A program made the translations under genes and the position numbers. The notes under the pieces are model-generated. The model was not told where the DNA came from and did no database searches. It was given only the letters and a program-made list of their open reading frames with translations. Below are positions 35,626 through 46,785 of a stretch of DNA of 64,000 bases, in pieces; within the stretch, counting starts at the first letter, position 1, and each line of letters opens with the position of its first letter. Source of the DNA: Holothuria scabra (lineage: Eukaryota > Echinodermata > Holothuroidea > Aspidochirotida > Holothuriidae); assembly GCA_037179385.1 (NCBI GenBank), contig CM074193.1:43553082-43617081 (forward strand), written 5' to 3'.

Positions 35626-37449
35626 GGATATGTTAATAATAAGTACAGCTAGGCTGCTTATGGCTATGTTCTTGGTCTAACTATACAGCATGCTATAAAC
35701 TGCAGATGTTAATTCCCTAGGATGTGGATCAAAGAACACATTTTTACTTTAAAAAAAGAGCCCAGCTCTGGGACAATCAATGCCAGTGGATATTTTCCAT
35801 CATCACCCTTGGTGAACACAGTACTTCGAGAATGTTTGGTGTTTCTCTGCCATTGGATCTCCCCAGTCTTGTAAGGTATTATTTCTCTGGTGATGACACA
35901 GATCTGATAGTTTTGAAGCCTCACTATGCAGACACAAAGGCCAAACACTACATTTTAGACTGGTACTGAAACAAATTGCTAGGAAGAAACATATTTGGAA
36001 TATCCTTTAGATATCAACTGAAAAACTTGACAAAGAGACTTGCTTTAACCGTTTGTTTGCAATATTCATCATAGGCTGTGACAACAGGAAGCTTCCATTG
36101 GTGACACTATGCCTGGGGTAGGGGCCTACCGCATGCCAGGCAAACCACCAGGCCTTTTAAAGATTCTTGATAAAAGCCTCTGTGATCTGGAAATGCATCC
36201 AATGTCTTCATGCAAAATAATGCTTCCAAATATGACATTATTACATGCTGACATGCTGTTAAAGAGGCTCTTATCTTTATAATGGAGATAGAATCAAACA
36301 GTGATCTTGGTCAGCTACGTGCAACCGATCCACATAAAGTCTCATTTGAAGCTCTTAACCTGTGGAAGCATTGAATAAACATTTCATCTTTACCATAGAT
36401 TAACATTCTGCATGATTGCTATCAAATTTACAGGGGCATCAAAAAAGGTACAACGGTTTTTTGCATTGTAAACGGGATCATCGTAGTGAGAACGGTCATT
36501 TCAGGGACTCATTATGATCTCCTTATATTAAAGACACAAATCAATGAGATACTCGTGCTAGAAACATTGACTTTTTTGCAGTGAGTTTATTTGACATTAA
36601 AGGACTGCTCTGCAGTTATTCACCTCCCTTCATGGACTAAAATGCCAGGAGTGGATTGGCTTAAAGACATGGGTGTCCGGAAGGGGGGGGGGGGCAAGGG
36701 TGGGGACTTGCTGAATAGTGAAATCGTAATTCGGGGACCATCATTCCTGACATCTATTGGAAATTTGTAATTGTAAAAACTATGAAAAAATTGTACTAGT
36801 TGTCAAGTATGTAGTGTGCATATGGCATCCGACTATTGATGAATTCGTTGGTCTTGGTTTGGTCCCGTGCTGATCTCAAGTGGCAATGCTCGGATGTAAC
36901 TGGGATATACAAGGTGAATATGGGAGGGGGCATGATTCATAATTGGGTAACGGATAAAGGCCAATATAGGGTGTTTTACAGTGTAAGTTTAATCGAGCAT
37001 AGACGTGCGAGGCCGTGACAGAGAGGAAGATTTTCCTTCAACAATTTTTTACATTGAAAATTTTAAAAATCTAAAAATTACAGACATGAAATTCCTGTTT
37101 CAGAGCTGGGTACATTCAGCTTATAACACTCGCCAGGTGTCGTTTTCGGCCATCTGGAGGGTTTGTTAGGCCCAAAATTTCCTTGTACGCTCCGCGCCAA
37201 GTAATGGTGGCGCTCCGCTTAGATAGTGTACACAATTCAATTTTCCATGAATGACCTTGACCCCCCCCCCCCGTAAAAATATCTGCGGACGCTTATGCTT
37301 AACGAGGCAATATGTGGCCAGTGTAACCTTTTTAGGCTTGGGTAATATGAGTGATATATAGTGGGCATTGAATTCCTTTACTTTCAATACATAGAGCAAG
37401 ACAGTTATTATGTCCACTCGGGTACCAGGTCTAAGTTATAAAAACATTT
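35626..37449. other. non-coding, no gene supported
   Basis: An 81-codon plus frame at 35724-35969 has no recognised motif. G and C runs lie at 36684 and 37261. The segment 37143-37215 resembles 6261-6330. Confidence 0.35.
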
Positions 37450-38125
37450 TAACTTACAGGCAATGGCGTATGCTAATCGGCATAATTTGTGTTACATAAT
37501 ACCAATGGTAGGTTCGTATTATCTCTTTCAATGACCACTTGATATGGCAACACAATTTGACTCGAAGTTATCCTTGCATTTTCTATTTTTGGCTTATGGC
37601 GGATACTAATTTGCATAACTCCGTGTTACATAATACCCTTTGTCATCATATTTTCATCATTGAATTATTGAATTTCCTGACAATCAAAACAAGGGAATAC
37701 ACAACACTTTAGATACAATAGCAATATTCAATGCAAAGTTATCCTTAATGTTCTACAGTATTTTTCACTAATGGCGGATACCAATTTGTATAATCCTTCT
37801 TACAAAATACCCATGGTGAGGTCATATTAACATCATTAAATTCCTTGACCATCAAAACATTGGTAAAGACATTACTTTTGACACAACAGGACAATTCTAT
37901 GCAAAGTTATCCTTAGTTTTCTATTTTTAGCTTATGGCGGATACTACTTTGCATAATCTGTGTTACATTGTACCCGAGGTAAGTCCGTATCATCATCATT
38001 TAATTTCCTGACCATCAAAACATGGGTATAGACCCCACTTTTGATACAATAACACCATTTTATGCAAAGTTATCCTTAATTTTCAAACTTTTGGCTAAAG
38101 GCGGATACTAATTTCCATAATTATG
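37450..38125 (+). repeat. satellite, about 163 bp monomer, five units
   Basis: ATGGCGGATACTAATTTGCA and variants recur at 37463, 37596, 37771, 37934 and 38098. Each unit then has TTACATAATACCC, TCATCATT, ATTTCCTGACCATCAAAAC and GCAAAGTTATCCTTA. The first unit is 30 bp short; later spacing is 163-175. Confidence 0.85.
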
Positions 38126-40007
38126 CAAATTTGACAATTTTCCCCTGCTACAATTTTGGCGGATTTTTAATAAACTGTAAAGAGGTTTTTTCTGAACGCA
38201 ATACAGTTGAAATCATTTCTGTTGCAATTTTTTCCAGGTTCAACAAAATATTCATCTAGATTGACTGGACTACTACTGTCATTGTGCTTGGTGCTCAGCA
38301 TAAAACAATGTAGCAGGGAAAACAAGCCAGTAAGTCACAAGTGGAAAAGCTAGTCCGTTGCGGCTTAGTCGACATAAACTAATTGGTTAGAAACTGGCCA
38401 TATGGGCCGTCACGTAAAACTCCGTCCATCTAACTAACTAAATGGACAGGCCTTACGGCCAAGCAGAACTTAATTCCCATTGAGATCTTTTGTCAAAATC
38501 AACCGAAGGGTTTCAACGATTTCCAAATGGTAAAGGATTTTCAAAAGAGTTTGGTTTATAAACAGGGTAATTTTATAATTCCCTTTGAGTTTTGAACAAT
38601 TTCCATCATCTACCAAAGGGACTGCCCAAATGCAAAGGTTATTTACAAAAGGTATCACTTGAAACCCCTTGGGTTCAAAGGGCTTAACCCAAAAGGGTTC
38701 CAAATGGAGTTTTCAGCTGGGCTGCTAAAAAACTTTGACTATGCCTAAAGCTGTAAAGTATGATCTCTTCTTGTGAAGATGCCTGCATGATTTTGAACCA
38801 GCGTCGGAACCCCATGAAGCCTTGGTCTTTCACTTCAAGTATAAGTTCAAACTATATGATCTATCATCAAAGAACCAATCTCAAATTTCCTTCGTGAAAC
38901 TTAGCATCATGTAGTAGAACTGATCGCAAGCATCTCTGACAGGAAAAAAAGGGAACCGATCGTGGGGTAAAGTTTACAAAGCGTGAAAATACCGACCGGG
39001 GTGAGAGCTGTAGGAATACATTATGTTGTGTCAGGTGGAGAGGGGCCCAAGATTCCTAGAGATATAATCACAACAATCAGTGGTTCAAGCCTGCCACTTA
39101 TTCATATGCTTGATATTTTGCATGTATTTTATAGGTGAACATTCCATTTGGAAACCTTTAAGCACAACTGTTTTGAAATGGAAGGCCTACCTTTGGAAAA
39201 GTAGAAAGAAAAAAAGAAAACCTTTTTAAGCATAGGTTTAGTAGGAGGCGGGAGGCTGGGGGAATCCCCCCCACCCGGTGAAAAATGAGGGGCGGAAGCA
39301 TACTTCCGCTCCCCCACTTACCGTGTCAGAAACCCCTTCTAAAATTTTCCGAATCTCAAAAAAAAAAAAAAAAAACAGCGAAATTTCCGGCGCGCGCCGC
39401 ATTATGCAACATAAAGTGCACTATTTCTCACTAATAGATCAGTTTGGTAAATTTTTCTGAGCTCTGGGCATATCAAAATCGGATATTTACCATTTGTGAG
39501 ACACTACATATGTAATCTATGTTGCTATTTTTGTGACACGTCTTTCAAAATCCAATTTTTCTACAATTAAAATTCTTGATTTTGAAATATTTTGTCTAAA
39601 AGGACAACAAATTTGGGGAACTTTGAAATGTCATCGGGGTCTACGGGGTCGCGATTCTTCAAAAATTTGTATACGCTCCGCGAGAATTGAAGATTCCAGG
39701 CAGGGAAGCTTTGACCTAAAGTAGTCAAATGTTCTCATACACACCGCATGAGGGACATCGAATCCAGAGTAGCGTTTGCAGGGACCTTCCGTATATCTTT
39801 TCCGCCCCCGCACCAAGTTCAAACGAGTTTCAAGGATTGATTTGTATCTGACTTTTGACGGAATCGAATTCAGTCATGATTAGATACCAAATGATCTTGA
39901 ACCAAGGAAGTCGATCAAACTTTAGTAAAGTTATGCTCAACTGAAAGTAGGATTAAAAATGCGGAAATAGAATGTAAAATTTTTCCAAGTTATATATTTA
40001 AAAAAAA
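38126..40007. other. non-coding; AAAGGGTTT repeat copy at 38480-38710
   Basis: No gene is supported. A short palindrome GCGGAAGCATACTTCCGC lies near 39292 and an A run near 39359. Confidence 0.35.
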
Positions 40008-40909
40008 TATCAGGTACCATCATTTCAAAAAACACACAAAGGCGTACGGGAAAAGGCGGATCCTATTTGAGGTGAACTAAATATTTTTCAAGTACTACTT
40101 TGCACGGCCGCATGTCAACACGGTCCGCTGCAGGCCGACCTGACTAGCTGAAAAAAAGATCCTAAAAGGTCATAAAAGGTGTACGCCTTATAGCATGAAA
40201 GATGTCAAGGTTTCCTTGCGGTTTTCTATTGAAAAACCAGCCCCTGACTAAAGCTATCGGCCATGTCATGACACCCAGTCTCCAGGGGCAGGAATTTCTT
40301 ATGAGATTTTTTGCGAGAAAGATCAAAAGTTTTATACATGGCTACTTCGTCGAGTGTCGCAACAAACATTTCATCGAGAAAGGGCTGATCGCTTTTACAA
40401 AATGTGGTCAGTGTACCGTATTCAGTTTGGCACTAATACTGAGCTCGGAGGCTCATATTGGGACAAGAAATTTAGTACACGAATTCCGATATTCTTCGGA
40501 AGAGATCCCGATCCCAGCCGCAAATAACAGTTCGACCACCAAATATTGAGTAAGTTTGTAGCGCTTTAGGATTTTTAGATGGCATGTAAGTTACTGCTAA
40601 GCCGAATTGAAGCTACAGCTATTCCGTAATAACTTGAGAGCCACAACACCCCAAATGCCATTGCCTATTAGAACCTATTACACGAAATACAGCTTGGTGA
40701 CATTCTCGCCCGTATTAGTATTTTTAACCTTCCAGATTTCGTCGTTCTTCGATACAAAAATGATACTAGATGGACTGAAGGGTATTATTCTTTTTTCAGA
40801 GATCGGGGTGACCCAGATTATACAATTTGGATCGGTATCCATCTCAAGTTACTCATTCGCAGTTACCGTTACGCGCGAAACCGACGTAGCAGGGACATAT
40901 ACAGCTCCT
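40008..40909 (+). repeat. dispersed repeat E, copy 1 (about 900 bp)
   Basis: High-identity direct partner of 44931-45808, starting TATCAGGTACCATCATTTC and ending ACAGCTCCT. Both copies keep a 110-codon plus frame beginning near GTTTCCTTGCGG with FVECRNKHFIEKGLIAFTKC in common; I do not recognise it and recent duplication alone could explain its survival. Confidence 0.9.
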
Positions 40910-40910
40910 T

Positions 40911-41594
40911 GATGTTGACCAGGATGGCGGAACAGTTGACTGACGACTGTTAGTCCTTGGGCAAGAGAGGGTGGTCGGTACCAAACAGTGGCACAAAAAG
41001 TGAATCAAAAATATATATCTGTATATTACCCTAACAAATTTCGGCATGATAAACCTTTCAAAGTCACAACAATTTCCTACTTATTTGCACAAACAGAATG
41101 GCCGCGGCTAAAATTTTTAAATATCTAGTTATGGTCATTTTTCGAATAAGGAATGGGGTTCTTAAGTGAAAACAAGTGCAAACGTAAGTTGATGCGTACC
41201 ATGAGTACCGCAGACCATCAGTTCTTTCATTTCAAATTGAACCTCATTTGAATAAATACAAAATGGTAGCAAAAGGGATGTGTGTCTTCTATTGTTTTGA
41301 CATTGTCCTAGGAAACAAATGTTACATTTGTTCATGTTTACATAGCCTATCCATTGAATGATGCAGACACGCTCATTTGCATAAATAAAATGGTCGTAAC
41401 TACCGTTGGAAATGTTCGTTTTTTGGTGCTTTTTGTCTTTAGAACGGATTGTCGAAGTGGAAATAAGGGGCAAGAGCAGTCTCCCAAAATTTTCTTTGGA
41501 ACGACTGATAAATCCCAGACTTGTGTTCTTATTCCTCTTCAAAGTATCGTTAATAACATTAATTTTTTGGTTTTCAGTTTTGCATATTCAAGTA
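40911..41594 (+). repeat. duplicated block B, copy 1
   Basis: Inverted partner at 54567-55261. It follows repeat E directly and leads into block C. A minus-strand frame (41542-41162) with QWIGYVNM and FEMKELMV is retained in the other copy with mostly conservative changes; family unknown. Confidence 0.9.
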
Positions 41595-41597
41595 TCT

Positions 41598-41841
41598 CTA
41601 CGTATATGCGTATGGATGTATGAGGTTGTGACACTTGATCGTTAACAAAATATTCAAAGATAGCAATGACAGACACTTTTCATATTTCGTTTAAAGATTT
41701 GCATATAAATAAAAGAATTGTATTGTTTTTGATGGAGGTAAAAGGTCATTTGAGTATTAGAGGTGAAAACCCAATAAACTCGTAAACACAATACCGTTAT
41801 TCCAAGGTAGGAATAACCGACACTTTATATGGTATATAAAT
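41598..41841 (+). repeat. duplicated block C, copy 1
   Basis: Direct partner at 56456-56699, from CTACGTAT to GTATATAAATG. No coding sequence seen. Confidence 0.9.
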
Positions 41842-41848
41842 GCATGAG

Positions 41849-43618
41849 GTTCACAATTAGTTACTTGATTATCTAAAGAAATATCACACATCTCTTTCGT
41901 ATTTATTAAGTTTATTTATTCATTTTAGTTTTCCTTCCTATCTTCCAATTAACACTCAAATGTTTTTAATACGGTTACTTACATATTCCTTTTCAAATCA
42001 ATTGAGCAAAAATATATGATATCATTTCATAAACTTCATATATTTTTCTATAATGCTCCATAATCAGTTCATTAATATAATCATAAAAACTTCGTACATT
42101 TAGTTGACCACTTTTGACTTTGACCCACATGTAGTGCTACTTGTCTCAGGCCCAAATTTCAAATTGAAATAAAAATTTTTAGTGGCATATTCATGAAGAT
42201 AATAGTTGTCCAGTTTTAAACGAAGTGTTGCCACACATGCATTTAATGTATACGGATGTATAAAATGACAACATCGAAACTCAAAGCCTTCAGCCCCGCC
42301 ATAGCAGATGCCCGAAGCAGGTGTTAATGGATAAACACTTTGGAAAATACAATATGCTCTCCGATTCACTTGATTTGTTCTGCATAAGAAATTACGGTAA
42401 GAGTAAGCAGTGGTCATGACTATTATTTGGGGAGTTTCAAATTTTGCAGGTTAGTCAGTACGAGAGCTGATATTCTTGGAGGTAGCTCTTTAAATTTGTC
42501 TTGACTAACTTGTGAAAATGTGGTACCCGGTATTGCAGACGCCTCTAAAATTGGGGAAAAGGTCTAAATCTTGTCTGAAGTAACGTAAAACGAGCATAGT
42601 GATATGCCTTGTCAGTACACGGAAGGTTCTGACAGGACGGTTGCTAACTTTTTCAATGTGTTTCCAATATGTTTACAATAACATTTCAATACGAAAACGT
42701 TAGAATTGCAAGCTTCTATATCCGAAAAACTGTCCTTACTTGTGAACTTGATGTATATCGTTCCGAAAAGTTCTATGACTGGTATAATTTTGACAATAGA
42801 GTAACAGATTTTCTCGACCAATTCGGGAGTCCATACGAAACAAAGCTTTTTTAGTCTCCGTCATAGTCTTACGCAACACTGCCCGAAATGGTAGAATATA
42901 GAATATTCAGTTCGGGCAGAAGTTACGAAAAAGTCGGGAATTACCTAATTACACGGGCAAACAGATGACATATTATAGGAATGAAAATTCCTTATGTCTG
43001 GTCCCCAAATGTAAGTGGTACATTAACTTTTTATAAATTTGCGATTTACGCACCTTTTCTTCAAGTGAAACTTTTATTGCAATCAAAGTCTCAAAATAAA
43101 AATAAAAACTGCTTATATTCTATCGGAGTGCATGTAAAATGAAACTTTCTTCTGTGTGATTGGTTGCGATTTTATTAAATTTTCCGTAAGCTCCGCGCCC
43201 ATTCGATGTTAACACTTCGCCCGTATACACGGACCAATGATGTAAGAAATCCAACACTCCCCACGAATAACGCAGCCTTCTCCCATCAATAAAATCCTGG
43301 TTGCGTCATTGTCCGTTGTCAATCGTTTCTGACTAGACTTTAGAGAATTTATCAGATGAAGCCTGGTTTTTAGCATGTGCAAATATAGGTTATAATCCAT
43401 GTTCGGTCAAACGTTTCGGTCAAAATTGATGAGCAAAATGGCCAAACGGCTGCAAACTAGAAAGTGAAAGAGTATGTCGGAAGTTACAAAAACGAAAAAT
43501 AAAATGAATTTATGGAAATGATAAAAAAGCCGATTTTTTTGCCAAGTTAGTATTCTTAACTTTTTATACATTTTCGTTCCTCCCTAACAGATAAAGTCTT
43601 TATAATGGTGATCTCTGT
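41849..43618 (+). repeat. duplicated block A, copy 1
   Basis: Direct partner at 58129-59880, about 93-96% identical by eye. The block ends inside the transmembrane exon at 43591: the two loci agree up to ATCTCTGT and then diverge completely. Minus-strand frames 43400-43209, 42821-42612 and 42417-42100 are all retained in the copy. A plus-strand stretch 42690-42854 is almost unchanged and reads KTVLTCELDVYRSEKFYDWY, an Ig-like Cys-x12-Trp spacing. Confidence 0.9.
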
Positions 43619-44195
43619 CATTGTCTTCATAACCTTAATCCTTATTGTGAACTTCTTCTTGCGGGTGACACAATGCACACTTCATAGAAAAACCCAGTGT
43701 CCACCCTCATCAGTACCAGGGTCGATCCTACCGAACACAAACCCTCGGCCAGGATGCGAGGAAACATCTGCAGCCCCAGATCTAGTGGAGTCACATTTTT
43801 ATAATGTCTGCAACGATTCGTATGACCATTTATCACACAAACCTAAGGACATATCAACAGATACCGCTGGCATGGGTTTGGTAATGGATTCTGCAAAACG
43901 AATATCTGATATTCAACGCAGATATGGACAAGGGGATACATTGGTATCCCCAGCTCCAGTGGAGTCACATTTTTATCACGTCTACGACGATTCGTATGAT
44001 TCTTTACCTTACAAATCCAGGACCATAATTAGAAATACCGAGGAGATGGATTGCACACAGGACTTCTCGCAACGATCAACTAATATAGAGCACGTGGATA
44101 AAGATGACGAAGCTGTAGTGAGAGACGAACATGTATATCATGAAACCGATGAACGTCCAGTGTCTCATGTTAGCAAGGAATTGGCAGAAGATTAG
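43591..44195 (+). CDS. terminal exon: transmembrane helix plus tyrosine-rich cytoplasmic tail
   Basis: Acceptor TTTTCGTTCCTCCCTAACAG ends at 43590. The exon opens with two bases of a split codon, then K-VFIMVISVIVFITLILIV-NFFLRV, a helix of about 22 residues, and runs open to TAG at 44193-44195. The first Met (43605) lies inside the helix, so it is an internal Met and not the start. The tail carries a tandem repeat of 58 residues: VESHFYNVCNDSYDHL and VESHFYHVYDDSYDSL start 174 nt apart (43785 and 43959), with a weaker third DEHVYHETDE. YDHL and YDSL are YxxL motifs of the sort that bind SH2 proteins when phosphorylated. I infer the last exon of a type I membrane receptor; the ectodomain exons should lie to the left but were not identified. 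No AATAAA close by. Confidence 0.6.
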
Positions 44196-44393
44196 TATTC
44201 TTCAATTCATTAGGAGGAGACGCAAACACCAGTAAGGACTATACTTGAACTTCTTCCATTTTCTTTTGATGAGAACTTTGAAGCAACTCATAAAGAAGTG
44301 ACCAAAAGCAACGGAAAATGACAAACATAGATAGAAACTAATGAAAGAATGACGTTTATGGATGCATGGGTTTGTGACTGTAACATAAAGCCT

Positions 44394-44525
44394 GTTACAA
44401 CAGATAATGTAAAAATTATCCGGTAATGTAAAAAAGGTCAACCGATAATGTAAAAAATTCTTTGAACCGATAATGCAAAAAAAATAATAAAATAACCGAT
44501 AATGTAAAAACTGTTCTAACAAGTT
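44394..44525 (-). repeat. ACATTATCGGTT minisatellite, copy 1
   Basis: On the minus strand, units of ACATTATCGGTT separated by 5-20 T-rich bases, starting TTGTTAGAACAGTTTTTACATT. Inverted partner at 60275-60490. Confidence 0.85.
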
Positions 44526-44930
44526 TTTCATCCTACCTACAGGTGTGTCTGTGTGCGAAGCTTATGTATTTAGGTCGGTAGGTAAGCTGACATGCTCCGG
44601 ATGGGCAGGGCGGGAAAGCGAACAAGTAGGTTATTTGATGAGCCCGTGTGTACGTGCGTTATTAGCATGTAACTTGTGTTAATTTATTGGTCAATATAAT
44701 TGACGTTGTGTCTGACGGAAGCTTTATTCATAAGAATAACCAGGATATTACTATTGGGGGTGGCCGACTATAGTTAACTAATTTTTGGAAAATTAAGTTC
44801 CCTAAGGTGTAAACTGGTGCTTACATTATTTGCATCATCAGCATTTTTTGGAGTCTTTCTTTTTGTGCTATTAAGATTTTTTTTCAGAATTCGATAGGGG
44901 ATATGTTCCCTGGTCTCCCTCCAGGTACCC
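44526..44930. other. non-coding spacer
   Basis: Nothing recognised between the minisatellite and repeat E copy 2. Confidence 0.4.
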
Positions 44931-45808
44931 TATCAGGTACCATCATTTCAAAAAAACACACAAAGGCGTACGGGAAGAGGCGGATCCTGTTTGCGGTGAA
45001 CTAAATATTTTTCAAGTACTTCTTTGCACGGCCGCATATCAACACGGTCCACTGCAGGCAGACCTGACTAGCTAAAAAACATCCTTAAAGGTCTACGCCT
45101 TATAGCATGAAAGATGTCAAGGTCTCCTTGCGATTTTCTATTGAAAAACCAGCCCCTGACTAAAGCTATCGGCCATGTCATGACACCCAATCTCCAGGGG
45201 CAGGAATTTTTTACGAGATTTTTTGCCAGAAAGATCAAAAGTTTAATACATGGCTACTTCGTCGAGTGTCGCAACAAACATTTCATCGAGAAAGGGCTGA
45301 TCGCTTTTACAAAATGTGGCCAGTGTACCGTATTCAGTTTGGCACTAATACTGAGCCCGGAGGCTCATATTGGGACAAGAAAAGTTAGTACACGAATTCC
45401 GATATTCTTCGGAAGGGCCGCTAATAACAGTTGGGCCACCAAATTTTGAGTAAGTTTGTAGCGCTTTAGGAATTTTAGATGGCATGTAAGTTACTGCTAA
45501 GCCGAATTGAAGCTACAACTATTCCCTAATAACTTGAAAACCACCACACCCCAAATGCCATTGCCTATTAGAACCTATTACACGAAATACAGCTTGGTGA
45601 CATTCTCGCCCGTATTAGTATTTTAAAACTTCCAGATTTCGTCGTTCTTCGATACAAAAATGATACTAGATCTGCTGAAGGGTATTATTTTTTTTCAGAG
45701 ATCGGGGTGACCCAGTTTATACAATTTTGATCGGTATCCATCTCAAGTTACTCATTCGCGGTTAACGTTACGCGCGAAACCGACGTAGCAGGGACATATA
45801 CAGCTCCT
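44931..45808 (+). repeat. dispersed repeat E, copy 2
   Basis: Direct partner of 40008-40909; about 25 bp shorter because of small gaps near 45080 and 45415. Confidence 0.9.
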
Positions 45809-46785
45809 CGTTCTTTCCACATCTTTTTACCGTTTTCAATTCCACGTACCAAAAAAAAAGAGCATTGAAATCAGTTTAATTTTTCTTAAATTTAACACCA
45901 AAGCCCATTCCAGATAAAAAAGTGCATTTAGAACATGATTAGAGGCTGCAGAGGCTGCAGAGGCTGATTAGAGGCTGTAGTTTTAGTACTGTTCGAGAAA
46001 AAGTTTACTTAAAATGTTGAGGTTGTGTGTCTATCTCACCTTAGCCAGATTTTTAATTTAAAGGGATATTTTTATTTTTTTTTCTAGATGCATAGGCCAA
46101 ACGGATCGCTTGTGGTAATTGCATGGGTTACTATTTTATCTTTCCCCATCCATTCGTATTTTTTTCAATCAGACCCACCGAAGTGCGTCACGAAGTAACA
46201 AAAAAAAGGAGGACAGATTTTGGTAAACGAGCAATGTTTCTGGATATTTTCAGCAGTTAGGTACACCCTTAGGATTTGTTTGGGCCACGAGCATCTTGTA
46301 CTAAGATCAGTATTCATTCGCGATTTTTGTTTATGATTAAAATTCCGCAAGTCATGATGCTATCAGGCAAGTCAAGGCTTGTGGTTTCAAGAGGCGGAGT
46401 TGTTTTTGTTGGAAATTAAAATATCACGGCTCAACGGCCATTTAAGTTAATTGCAAAATGATATACGCTCATTATTAAATGGCAGTTTAAAATGGTATGC
46501 GTTGAAGGTATGATGAAAACCAATGAGCGAAAATTGCAAAAAAATCATAGGTACCACTGCTTAAAACTCGATTATTATATGAGATTTGTAACATGTTTAC
46601 ATGTTATTGATATTAGTGAAACTGACCACACGTGGGCAAAGGTACCATAAAATAATTATCATCTCTTCAAATGCCGATACGACTTCCTCTTCTAGAATGA
46701 ACTATCTATCTAAATTATCCACATTTGTCGCGAGTTTTGGTGGATGCAAATGATTTGCTATTTGTAATAACACATATTTTTATTA
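45809..46785. other. non-coding, no gene seen
   Basis: A short local repeat AGAGGCTGCAG / AGAGGCTGATTAGAGGCTGTAG lies at 45938-45981. Otherwise nothing supported. Confidence 0.4.

Noticed and set aside
40202..40549. 115-codon frame of repeat E as a gene
   Set aside because: Retained in both copies but copies are recent, no domain recognised, and other strands are also partly open.
42100..42417. Minus-strand 105-codon frame conserved in both block A copies, considered as an ApeC-like or other Cys-rich domain
   Set aside because: Cysteine pattern did not match a family I know, and the copies are too similar for frame retention to prove coding. An acceptor-like TTATGCAG lies inside it, so it is kept only as a remark.
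43605..43607. ATG as a translation start for the tyrosine-tail protein
   Set aside because: It lies inside the hydrophobic helix and behind a strong splice acceptor with an open phase, so an internal exon is the better reading.
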